A stretch of 64,000 bases of DNA from Variovorax sp. dw_308 (GTDB taxonomy: Bacteria > Pseudomonadota > Gammaproteobacteria > Burkholderiales > Burkholderiaceae_C), in contig NZ_JAATOM010000008.1 of assembly GCF_019207085.1 (NCBI RefSeq), positions 186,001 to 250,000 of the forward strand, in the 5' to 3' direction. A program made the translations under genes and the position numbers. The first letter of the stretch is position 1. Every line of letters starts with the position of its first letter. Positions 26,880 to 40,600 of this stretch are shown piece by piece. The notes beneath the pieces were generated by a model, which saw nothing but the letters and a program-made list of their open reading frames with translations, was not told the origin of the DNA and searched no databases.

Positions 26880-29800
26880 ACGTCTCGGAGCTTTGCATCC
26901 GTCGTCCCGCGATGACGGTGCTGCTGTCCGCGGCGGTGGTGGTGATCGGCATCTTTGCCTACTTCAGCATTCCGGTGGCGGCCCTGCCGAGCTACAACAC
27001 GCCGGTCATCAACGTCAATGCGCAACTGCCGGGCGCGAGCCCGGACACGATGGCCTCGTCGGTCGCGCTGCCGCTGGAGAAGCAGTTCTCCACCATCCCC
27101 GGCCTGCAGACCATCAGTTCGACCAACACGCAGGGCGTGACCTCGCTGACGCTGGAATTCGTGAGCACCCGCGACATCGACGCGGCCGCGGTCGACGTGC
27201 AGGCTGCGCTGCTGCGGGCGCAGCGCCAGCTCCCGGCGGAACTGACGCAGATGCCGTCCTACCGCAAGGTCAATCCGGCCGATGCGCCGGTGCTGTTCAT
27301 CTCGCTGCAGTCGGATTCGATGAACCCGACCGAGCTGAACGACTATGCCGAGAACCTGATCTCGCCCACGCTCTCGACCATCGACGGCGTGGCGCAGGTG
27401 GCGGTGTACGGGCGCAAGGCCTTCGCGGTGCGCATCAAGGCCGACGCCAACCTGTTGAACGCCCGCAACATCACGCTCGACGAACTGGCAAACGCGGTGC
27501 GCCTGGCGAATGCCAACACGCCGGTGGGCGTGCTCGACGGCCCGCGCCAGACGCTGACCATCCAAGCCAACGAGCAGATGCTGAAAGCCGCCGACTTTGC
27601 CCGCGTCATCGTCGGCCAGCGCAACGGTGCGCCGGTGCGGCTCGACGAGGTCGCGACCATCGAGGACAGCTTCGAGTCGGTGAAGACGGCGAGCAGCTAC
27701 AACGGCAAGGACTCGATCACGCTGGCCGTGCAGCGCCAGCCCAATGCCAACACCGTGCAGGTGGTCGACGCGGTTCGTGCGCTGCTGCCGCGCTTCAAGG
27801 CCGAGCTGCCGCAGTCGGTGCAGATCGACATGGTCAACGACCGCTCCCTCTCGATCCGCGAGGCGGTACACGACGTGCAGCTCACGCTGATCGGCACCAT
27901 CCTGCTGGTGGTGCTGGTGATCTTCCTGTTCCTGCACCGGCTGGTGGCCACGCTGATCCCGGCCGCCACGATTCCGATCTCGCTGATCGGCGCGGTGGCG
28001 CTGCTCTATGCCTTCGGCTACAGCCTCGATAACGTGTCGCTGCTCGGCATCACGCTGGCCGTGGGGCTGGTGGTGGACGACGCGATCGTGGTGCTCGAGA
28101 ACATCATGCGCTACGTCGAGAAGGGCATGCCGCCGATGGCCGCCGCGCTGCGCGGCGCGCGCGAGGTGGGCTTCACCATCGTCTCGATCTCGATCTCGCT
28201 GGTGGCGGTATTCATCCCGATCTTCTTCATGCCGGGCGTGATCGGCTTGTTGTTCCACGAGTTCGCGGTGGTGGTGGCGCTGGCGGTGCTGGTGTCGGCG
28301 ATCGTGTCGCTGACGCTGGTGCCGATGCTGGCGAGCCGGCTGTTGAAGCAGGTCGACCACGAACCCGGCGAGCTCGACCACGAGGAAGTGCATCCCGAGC
28401 CCGGCACCGCGATCGGCCGCGCCTTCGAGCGCCTCTACCAGTCCACGCACGGCGGCTACATGCGCTCGCTCGACTGGACGCTGGAGCACCGCCCGATCAT
28501 GCTGGGCCTGGCTGGCCTGACCTTCGTCGTCACCGCCTGGTTGTTCGTCACCATTCCGAAGGGCTTCTTCCCGGAGGAAGACATCGGCCAGATCCAGATC
28601 ACGACCGAGGCCTCCGAGGACATTTCCTTCACCGCCATGAAGACCTTGCAGGCGCGCGTGTCCGACGCGCTGCAGGCCGATCCGAACGTGGCCTACGTGA
28701 CCTCCTTCGTCGGCGCCGGCGGGCCGACCGCCACGCAGAACGCGGGCCGCCTGTTCGCCGTGCTCAAGCCGCGCAGCGAGCGCATGAAGATGCCGCAGGT
28801 GCTCGAATCGCTGCGCAAGCGCTTCCGCGAGATCCCGGGCATCGCCGTCTACATGCAGCCGGTGCAGAACCTGCGCCTGGGCGGTCGCCAGAGCAAGGCC
28901 CGCTACCAGTACACGCTGCAGAGCGTGAACGCCGGCGCGATGGGTGAATGGGCCGGCAAGATGATGGAGCGCATGCGCGCCGACCCCGACTTCCGTGACG
29001 TCACCAGCGACTCGCAGAACCGTGGCCTGCAGGCCACGCTCGACATCGACCGCGACAAGGCCGGCGTGCTCGGCGTGCAGGTCGGCGACTTGCGCACCGC
29101 CCTCTACAACGCCTACGGCGATCGCCAGATCGGCAGCATCTACGGCGCCAGCAACACCTACCAGGTGATCCTGTCGGCGGCCGACAACGACCGCCAGTTC
29201 GAACAGGACATGTCGCGGCTGTCGGTGCGCAACAAGGCCGGCCAGCTCGTCCCGCTGACTGCGTTCACCACCGTGCGGCGCACCATCGGCCCGACGGCGG
29301 TCAACCACCAAGGCCAGTTGCAGGCGATCACGCTATCCTTCAACCTCGGGCCCGACGTGCCCCTGGGCAATGCGACCGCCAAGATCGACCAGTTCAAGCA
29401 GGACATCAAGATGCCCGAGTCGATCATCACCAGCTACGGCGGCGATGCGGCGGTGTTCCAGAGTTCGCAGGGCAGCCAGGCGGTGCTGCTGATCCTGGCG
29501 GTGCTGGTGATCTACGTGCTGCTGGGCGTGCTGTACGAGAGCTACATCCACCCGCTCACCATCCTCGCGGGCCTGCCCTCGGCGGCGGTCGGCGCGCTGC
29601 TGTCGCTCAAGCTGTTCGGCTTCGACCTGACGCTGATCGCGACCATCGGCATCCTGCTGCTCATCGGCATCGTCAAGAAGAACGCGATCATGCTGATCGA
29701 CTTCGCGCTCGATGCGCAGCGCACCGAAGGCATGCGGCCGGTCGACGCGATCCGCGAAGCCTGCCGGTTGCGCTTCCGCCCGATCCTGATGACGACGCTG

Positions 29801-30022
29801 GCCGCGCTCATGGGTGCGCTGCCGCTGGCACTGGGCCTGGGCGCGGGCGCCGAGTTGCGGCAACCGCTGGGCGTGGCCGTGGTGGGCGGGCTGATCTTCT
29901 CGCAGGTGATCACGCTCTACATCACGCCGGCGATCTACCTGGCGCTGGACCGGTACAGCGGCACCGGGCCTTTGTTGAGCTTGCCGGGGGAGCGCACTGT
30001 GGGCGTGGTGGCTCACCAATAG
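26876..30022 (+). CDS. RND multidrug efflux permease (HAE-1 / MdtB-C type)
   Basis: A 1048-residue proton-driven RND pump with two large periplasmic loops and twelve membrane helices. The proton-relay aspartates Asp401-Asp402 lie in helix 4 (GLVVDDAIVVLENI). The second half repeats the fold, with a helix-10 lysine in LIGIVKKNAIMLIDFAL. The N-terminal part (LPLEKQFSTIPGLQ, SSTNTQGVTSLTLEF) resembles the MdtB/MdtC/MuxB branch. No second pump subunit or TolC-like channel gene follows. Substrate is unknown; a role in exporting the neighbouring megasynthase product is possible but unsupported, as the genes are convergent. Confidence 0.93.
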   Translation: MNVSELCIRRPAMTVLLSAAVVVIGIFAYFSIPVAALPSYNTPVINVNAQLPGASPDTMASSVALPLEKQFSTIPGLQTISSTNTQGVTSLTLEFVSTRDIDAAAVDVQAALLRAQRQLPAELTQMPSYRKVNPADAPVLFISLQSDSMNPTELNDYAENLISPTLSTIDGVAQVAVYGRKAFAVRIKADANLLNARNITLDELANAVRLANANTPVGVLDGPRQTLTIQANEQMLKAADFARVIVGQRNGAPVRLDEVATIEDSFESVKTASSYNGKDSITLAVQRQPNANTVQVVDAVRALLPRFKAELPQSVQIDMVNDRSLSIREAVHDVQLTLIGTILLVVLVIFLFLHRLVATLIPAATIPISLIGAVALLYAFGYSLDNVSLLGITLAVGLVVDDAIVVLENIMRYVEKGMPPMAAALRGAREVGFTIVSISISLVAVFIPIFFMPGVIGLLFHEFAVVVALAVLVSAIVSLTLVPMLASRLLKQVDHEPGELDHEEVHPEPGTAIGRAFERLYQSTHGGYMRSLDWTLEHRPIMLGLAGLTFVVTAWLFVTIPKGFFPEEDIGQIQITTEASEDISFTAMKTLQARVSDALQADPNVAYVTSFVGAGGPTATQNAGRLFAVLKPRSERMKMPQVLESLRKRFREIPGIAVYMQPVQNLRLGGRQSKARYQYTLQSVNAGAMGEWAGKMMERMRADPDFRDVTSDSQNRGLQATLDIDRDKAGVLGVQVGDLRTALYNAYGDRQIGSIYGASNTYQVILSAADNDRQFEQDMSRLSVRNKAGQLVPLTAFTTVRRTIGPTAVNHQGQLQAITLSFNLGPDVPLGNATAKIDQFKQDIKMPESIITSYGGDAAVFQSSQGSQAVLLILAVLVIYVLLGVLYESYIHPLTILAGLPSAAVGALLSLKLFGFDLTLIATIGILLLIGIVKKNAIMLIDFALDAQRTEGMRPVDAIREACRLRFRPILMTTLAALMGALPLALGLGAGAELRQPLGVAVVGGLIFSQVITLYITPAIYLALDRYSGTGPLLSLPGERTVGVVAHQ

Positions 30023-30050
30023 CCGGGGTCAGCGGCGAGCAACAGCGAAG

Positions 30051-30143
30051 CCTGTTCGTGGGCACCCGCGGAACAGGCTTTGCCGGGCCGCTGGGTGCGC
30101 CCTCTTGAAGGGGGTAGCGCCGCAGGCGCTTCGGGGGTGGGCT
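30051..30143. repeat. Dispersed intergenic repeat, copy 1
   Basis: About 93 bases from CCTGTTCGTGGGCACCCGCG to TTCGGGGGTGGGCT, nearly identical to the copy at 56231-56331. It contains two inverted repeats, CCTGTTC/GAACAGG and AGCGCC-GCA-GGCGCT. It lies between two convergent genes, the RND pump and the hydrolase, and touches the hydrolase stop codon. It may act as a bidirectional transcription stop. Confidence 0.8.
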
Positions 30144-31095
30144 AATGTGACCCGACCGGGCCCAGCAGGCGCGGCGTCACGCTCGCCTGCAGCGGCGCGT
30201 TCACCGTCACCGGCTTGCTTCCCGCTGCGCGATGCTGCTGCGCCGGCGTCCGCCCGGCCACCACCCGCAGCACCCATTCACTCACCACCGCCTGGAAGGT
30301 GTGCTGCGAGGCCAGCGTGGTGATGCTGTGGTCGATCTCGGCGATGAACTGGTAGTCGATGTGCTGGGCGTACGGCTCCGAAGCGAAGCGGCCAAGCTGG
30401 TCGCGGCCGCGGTCGCGCACGTGTTTCGTCCCGGTGTAGAGGAAGAACAGCGCGACGCCACGGCCCACCAGTTCGGTCATCGAGCGGTGGAAGGTCGTCT
30501 CCGTTTCCTCGCGCGACACGGCCCGCATGAAGTTCACTGGCGCCGCCGCCGCCGCGGCCTTGGCCGAGAACTTGCGATGCAGCCAGCGGATGGACTTGGC
30601 GATCACGGCCGGGTTGGTCGGCGCGGCCATGGCGCGGCGCAGGGTCAGCTCCAGTTGCGCACGCCGGCTGGGGAAGGCGTAGCTGTCGAACATCAGGATG
30701 CCGACGATGCGCGGGTCCACCATCGCGGCGGCCATGCCGTTGGTCGAGCCGGAGCACAGGCCGATCACGATGAAGCGGCGGATGCCGAGCATGGTCTCGA
30801 TGAGGTTCATCGCGGCCTGCATGTCGAACACCACCTGCGTCATGTAGTGGTTGGCGCTGGCCGGCGCGCCGCTGTCGCCCAGGCCGGCCAGGTCGAAGCG
30901 GATGCTGCTGATGCCGTACTCCGACGACATGTGCCGTGCCAGCTTGACGTTGGCGCGGTGCGGGCCGACGCGGTGCGTGGCACCCATGTTGAGCATGAGG
31001 CAAGCGACGGGCGCCATGCGTCCTTCCTCGCTCGGCGTCGTGACGATGCCGACGAGGGAACTGTCGCCGCCGAAAAGAACCGGTGTTTCTTTCAT
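30142..31095 (-). CDS. Alpha/beta hydrolase with Cys-type nucleophile elbow (megasynthase operon)
   Basis: A 317-residue alpha/beta hydrolase, last gene of the megasynthase operon, starting one base after the preceding hydrolase. The nucleophile elbow reads IGLCSGS (111-117), placing Cys114 where serine is usual, as in dienelactone hydrolases. RFDLAGLGDSG is the oxyanion-side strand motif. A late histidine in AEIDHSITTLASQ is a candidate catalytic His. The C-terminal 40 residues are low-complexity. The pair of hydrolases resembles those I recall from exosortase-A-associated loci, but here it sits with an NRPS. It could release or edit thioester-bound intermediates (inference). Confidence 0.85.
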   Translation of the reverse strand: MKETPVLFGGDSSLVGIVTTPSEEGRMAPVACLMLNMGATHRVGPHRANVKLARHMSSEYGISSIRFDLAGLGDSGAPASANHYMTQVVFDMQAAMNLIETMLGIRRFIVIGLCSGSTNGMAAAMVDPRIVGILMFDSYAFPSRRAQLELTLRRAMAAPTNPAVIAKSIRWLHRKFSAKAAAAAAPVNFMRAVSREETETTFHRSMTELVGRGVALFFLYTGTKHVRDRGRDQLGRFASEPYAQHIDYQFIAEIDHSITTLASQHTFQAVVSEWVLRVVAGRTPAQQHRAAGSKPVTVNAPLQASVTPRLLGPVGSH

Positions 31096-31096
31096 G

Positions 31097-31903
31097 TCAC
31101 TTACCTACTTCCGCCAGCAGGCGCTGCACAGCTTCGGCTGGCACCATGGCATTGTGGGGATGTGGATCGGAGACCCATTCCATTGGATGCTTGAAGGGCA
31201 GCAGGCGCAACGGCATGTGCCGCGCCAGCTCGCCCTCGGCCCAATGGCGGGTCGCGACGTCGTCTTCGCTCGCGAGAGCGGTTGTCTGGTAGAGCGCGGT
31301 CAGCGGCAGCGAGGCGGCGTCGAGCGCGCGCAGCTGCCCATGCAGCACCGGCGAGATCTCGAAGCCGAGCAGTTCGCCGGTGAAGGTCTCGGGCGGCTGG
31401 GCCAACTGGCGGCGCCATTCGGCCTTGGGCACGACGAAGGAGCGCTCCAGTGCGTCGACGTGCCGCTCCCGCAACTGCGAGAGGTAGTCCTTGCCGTCGA
31501 CGATCGGGTCCCATAGCAACAATCGCGCAGGGTCGCAGCGCCCGCTGTGCGCAGCCATGATCGCCACCGCCGCACCGAGCCGGGCGCCGAGCCAGACCAC
31601 GTTGCGCGCCTCGGTCAGGCGGACCAGTTCCTCGTGGGCCACGCAGACATCGCGACGCCAGCCTTCGAGCTCGGCCTCGGATTCGTCGCCGGGCGAGTCG
31701 CCGCTGCCGTAGTAATCGAAGCGCAGCACCGACACGCCGGAGCGCGCCAACCGATCCGCCAGCACGCGCACCAGCCGATGCGCGCGGATGGCTTCCTGGC
31801 CGAAGGGCGGGCAGATCAGCACTGCCGTTGCGCCGACCCGTTCGGCAGGGTGGAACAGCCCGAACAACTGGCGTGATGAAGGTCCGAACATGAGCGGGGT
31901 CAT
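31097..31903 (-). CDS. Alpha/beta hydrolase-fold protein lacking the serine nucleophile
   Basis: A 268-residue alpha/beta hydrolase-fold protein. The early motif CPPFGQEAIRAHR and the strand RFDYYGSGDSPGD fit the fold. The nucleophile elbow reads LGARLGA, with Arg108 in place of serine or cysteine, so ordinary hydrolysis is not expected. A conserved late HPMEWVSDPHPHN segment remains. The start at 31903 overlaps the phosphopantetheinyl transferase stop (ATGA) and has GAGG seven bases upstream; ATGs at 31909 and 31918 are alternatives. It may bind a carrier-bound intermediate or work together with the next hydrolase; this is inference. Confidence 0.82.
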   Translation of the reverse strand: MTPLMFGPSSRQLFGLFHPAERVGATAVLICPPFGQEAIRAHRLVRVLADRLARSGVSVLRFDYYGSGDSPGDESEAELEGWRRDVCVAHEELVRLTEARNVVWLGARLGAAVAIMAAHSGRCDPARLLLWDPIVDGKDYLSQLRERHVDALERSFVVPKAEWRRQLAQPPETFTGELLGFEISPVLHGQLRALDAASLPLTALYQTTALASEDDVATRHWAEGELARHMPLRLLPFKHPMEWVSDPHPHNAMVPAEAVQRLLAEVGK

Positions 31904-32610
31904 GCGCATGCCTCGCATTCCTCGGTTGCGCCGGCCTTGACGGTCAGCACCATGGCCAGCGCCGCCACCGCGCCGTCGCCGCCGTCGGTGGACACCAGCG
32001 CCAGGTGCATCGGCCCGCCGTCCAGCGGCATCGCCACGTGCATCGCCACCGGCCGGATGCCGACATGGAACGAGCGCGTGTCGAGCCCGAGGCCCACGCC
32101 GACAGCCTTGAGGCAGGCTTCCTTGCGCGTCCAGCAGCGGAAGAAGGCGAGGTCATGCGCCGGCCCGGGCTCGATGGCCGCGAGCGCGGCCTGCTCGGCC
32201 TCGTCGAAGTAGTTGGCGGCGAGTTCATCCGCATCGGGCATGGGGCGCACCAGTTCGATGTCGACGCCGATCTCGGCCTGCTCGCTCAGCGCGATCAGGC
32301 CCACGCCCTGGCTGTGGCTCAGGTTGAAGTGCACGCCCGTCGCGGCCTCCAGCTTCGGCTTGCCGAAGCTGCCCGCGGTGAAGTGCAACTGGGCCGCATG
32401 GCGGCGCGCCGGGCCGGCAAGCGTCTGGCGCAGCGCGACGTGGGCCGCCTGGTAGCGGCTGCGGTCGCGTGCGAAGACGAAGCGGCGTGCCCGGTCAGCC
32501 TCGGCCTGCGACAGGCCGCGCAGCGCGTCGGGCGCGGGCGGGGTATCGAGGTCGACGCGCCAGAGCGCGCAGGCCAGTGCCGAGGGGAGTGCCGTGATGG
32601 ACATGCGCAA
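31900..32610 (-). CDS. 4'-phosphopantetheinyl transferase (Sfp-type)
   Basis: A 236-residue Sfp/Gsp/HetI-family enzyme that transfers the phosphopantetheine arm from CoA to the carrier-protein serines of the adjacent megasynthases. The magnesium-binding motif is IGVDIELV, and the second family motif is FFRCWTRKEACLKAVG. The upstream NLSHS segment also fits. It starts two bases after the NRPS stop and ends overlapping the next gene, so it is expected to be co-translated with the assembly line. An ATG two codons downstream (32604) is an alternative start. The C-terminus contains two cysteines (EECEACA), unusual but of unknown meaning. Confidence 0.92.
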   Translation of the reverse strand: MRMSITALPSALACALWRVDLDTPPAPDALRGLSQAEADRARRFVFARDRSRYQAAHVALRQTLAGPARRHAAQLHFTAGSFGKPKLEAATGVHFNLSHSQGVGLIALSEQAEIGVDIELVRPMPDADELAANYFDEAEQAALAAIEPGPAHDLAFFRCWTRKEACLKAVGVGLGLDTRSFHVGIRPVAMHVAMPLDGGPMHLALVSTDGGDGAVAALAMVLTVKAGATEECEACA

Positions 32611-32612
32611 TC

Positions 32613-37618
<5,006 letters not shown>

Positions 37619-37622
<4 letters not shown>

Positions 37623-40600
37623 GGTTGGATCTTGATGAACTTGCCCTGTGCGGAGGGGTCAGGAATGAACCACGCGGGTTGGCCGTCCTTGTCGCGGCCG
37701 AGCCGGGCGTTCGGGACGGGGGGATGGGCGGCGTCGAAGCGCTGCACGGCGGCGGCGCGGCGCGGCAGGAATTCAGCTTCCTGCATTTCCGCGATGGATT
37801 CCTTGAAGGCCGACTTGATGGTGGCGATGTCCTGCTGCGAATGCGCGGTCGTCATGAAGCAGGGGAAGTTGTCGAGGATGTGCACGCCGCGGCTGCGCAT
37901 CATCGCGAACAGCAGGTCCTGCAGCGGGTGGTCTTCCAGCCAGTGCACGCGCCACAGCGAGGCAAAGTAGCGGATCTCCAGCGGCGCGCCGACCTCGCGG
38001 CAGAAGGCCGTGAGTTCGTCGGCCATGGCGGCCGTGTGCAGGTTGAGTTGCGTCTGCAATGCGTTGCCGGCTTGCTTCAGGTGCAGCAGCGAGGCCTTGC
38101 AGGCGGCCAGTGCCAGCGGGTGCCGCACGAAGGTGCCGGCGAAGTAGGTCACGCCCACGGTCGGCACCGAGGCGTCGCCGTATTGCCAGGCGCCGCCGTC
38201 GAGCGCGTCCATGAACTCGCGCTTGCCGGCCACCACGCCGACCGGGAAGCCGCCGCCGATCACCTTGCCGTAGCAGGCCAGGTCGGCGCGGATGCCGAAG
38301 ATCTCCTGCGCGCCGCCGAGATGCGAACGGAAGCCGGTGATGACCTCGTCGAAGATCAGGCAGGTTTCCGATTTCTCGGTGATGGCGCGCACCTCGCGCA
38401 GGAACTCGCGCGGCTGGAAGTCGGGACGGCGGCTCTGCACCGCCTCGCAGACCACGCAGGCCAGGTCGTCGGCGTTGGCACGGATGAATTCGAGCGATTC
38501 GGGCGTGCCGTAGTCGAGCACGCGCACGTCGCCGAACATGCCCTGCATCACGCCGGGCGCGGCGGACATGCCCTTGGCATTCTTGCCGGCGCGCACAAGC
38601 ACTTCGTCGAAGGTGCCGTGGTAGGAGCCGCTGAACAGCACGATGGTGCTGCGCCCGGTGACGGTGCGGGCGATGCGGATGGCGGCCATCACCGATTCGG
38701 AGCCGGTGTTGCAGAGGGCGGCGCGGTCGAAGCCGGTGAGTTCGCAGACCAGTTGCGTGACCTCGGCGGCCAGCGGATGCTGCGGGCCGATCTCGTAGCC
38801 GGCGTCGAGCTGCTTGCGGACCGCCTCCTGCACGAACTCGGGCTGCCAGCCGAACATGTTCATGCCGAAGCCGTTCAGCACGTCGACGTATTCGTTGCCG
38901 TCGATGTCCCAGAGGCGCGAGCCCTTGGAGCGCTCGACCACGACCTGGTAGGTGATCTCCTTGGTGGTCGGGCGGAAACCGTTGACCACGCGCGGATCGG
39001 CCATGTGCGAGCGGTTGTCCTGGGTGAAGGCCTTGCTCTTGGCGGTGCGGTCGGTGTAGCGGCGCATGAAGGCGGCCAGCCGCGCGCGCTGTCGCTCGGT
39101 CGGGTCCTTGCTCTGCGTGTGGATGCGGGCGATGGCGCCGAAGGCCTTCTTCACGTCGTACTTGATCGGGCCCTGGGGCTCGGACGGGTCGGCGGGGTCG
39201 GTTGCGGCGGTGGCCGGTGCGGCGGCCACCGCGACAGGCGTTGCGGGTGCGACAGGCACGCTCGCCGCAACGGTGGGGACCACCATGGCGGCCGCTTGCT
39301 GCGGTGCGCCGGAGAGCAGCATCAATTGCTGCTGCATGAGTTGCATCTGCTGGGCGATGACCTGCTGCATCAAGGTACCGCCGGCGGCCGGCAGCGCCAG
39401 CGCTTGCACCGGCATCGCCTGCATTGGCATGGCGGCCTGCGGCAGGAGCTGTGGCGCGGCGACGGTCGCCTGGGCTGCGATGGCAGGCGCCGCTGCGGGC
39501 GTGGCATCCGGCGGCAGTGTCACGTCGAGGAATTCGCCGAGCGCGTCGAAGCTGCGATAGCTTTCCATCAACTGGCGGAAGCTCAGGTTGACCTTGAAGT
39601 GCTTCTTGACCTGGGTGGCGGCCTGGGTGAGCGTGAGGGAATCCAGGCCCATTTCGACGAAGGGCACGCCGCCGTCGGCGTCGCCCATCTCGATGCCGGA
39701 AATTTCCTCGAACAGTTCGCGCAGGCGTGCCGTCAGGGCGGCGCGGCGCGCAGGGGCGGCGGTGGTGGGTGGGAGTACGGCAGTCATGGTCGGCTCCGGG
39801 AGGGGCTGTGAAAGTGGGGCGGCAAGGGCGGGTGCGGAAGGGGCGATCGCGGCGGCTGGGACAGGGGCCGTGGCTGCGATGTCGACCCAGAAGCGCTTGT
39901 GCTCGAAGGGGTAGGTGGGAAGACGCAGGCGCAGCTTGCGCGCCCGTTCGTCGAGTTTCAGGAGATCGATCTCGACGCCGGTGGCCCAGAGCCGGCCGGC
40001 GCCGAGGCGCCATGCGGCGCATTCGTCGGCAGGCTGGTCGCCCAGCAGCGCGATGGCGGGCGCGGGGAAGGACTTGGTCGCATGCTGGCGGACCAGCGTG
40101 GCGAGGGTGTTGCGCGGGCCGACCTCGATGAAGACGGCGTGCGGCACCTCCGCCATCACGCTGCGCACGGCGGGGGAGAAGCGGACCGCTTCGCGCAGGT
40201 GGCGGGCCCAGTAGCGCGGGTCGGTGGCTTCGGCGTCGGTCAGCAGGTGGCCGGTCAGCGTCGAGTAGATCGGCAGCGTGGGGGCAGAGAGTTGCACCTC
40301 GCGCACCAGCGCCTCGAAGGGCGCCACGGCCGCCTCCATCATGGACGAGTGGAAGGCATGCGAGGTCTGCAGCAGGCGCACCGCGACGCCTTCGGCTTCG
40401 AGCGTGGCGCGCAGCGTCTCGATGGCTTCGAACGGGCCGGCGGCGACGCAGGCAGTCGGGCCGTTCTCGGCGGCCAGCGAAATGGCGGTCGGCAGGCGGG
40501 CTTCGAGGTCGGCCGCTGGCAGGCGCACGCTGAGCATCGCGCCGGCGGGCAGGGCCTGCATCAGCGCGCCGCGGCGCGCGACCAGGCGGGCCGCGTCCTC

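Noticed and set aside
26615..29311. 898-codon minus-strand frame opposite the RND pump genes
   Set aside because: Composition is dominated by His/Arg/Gln and it mirrors the codon phase of the real plus-strand genes.
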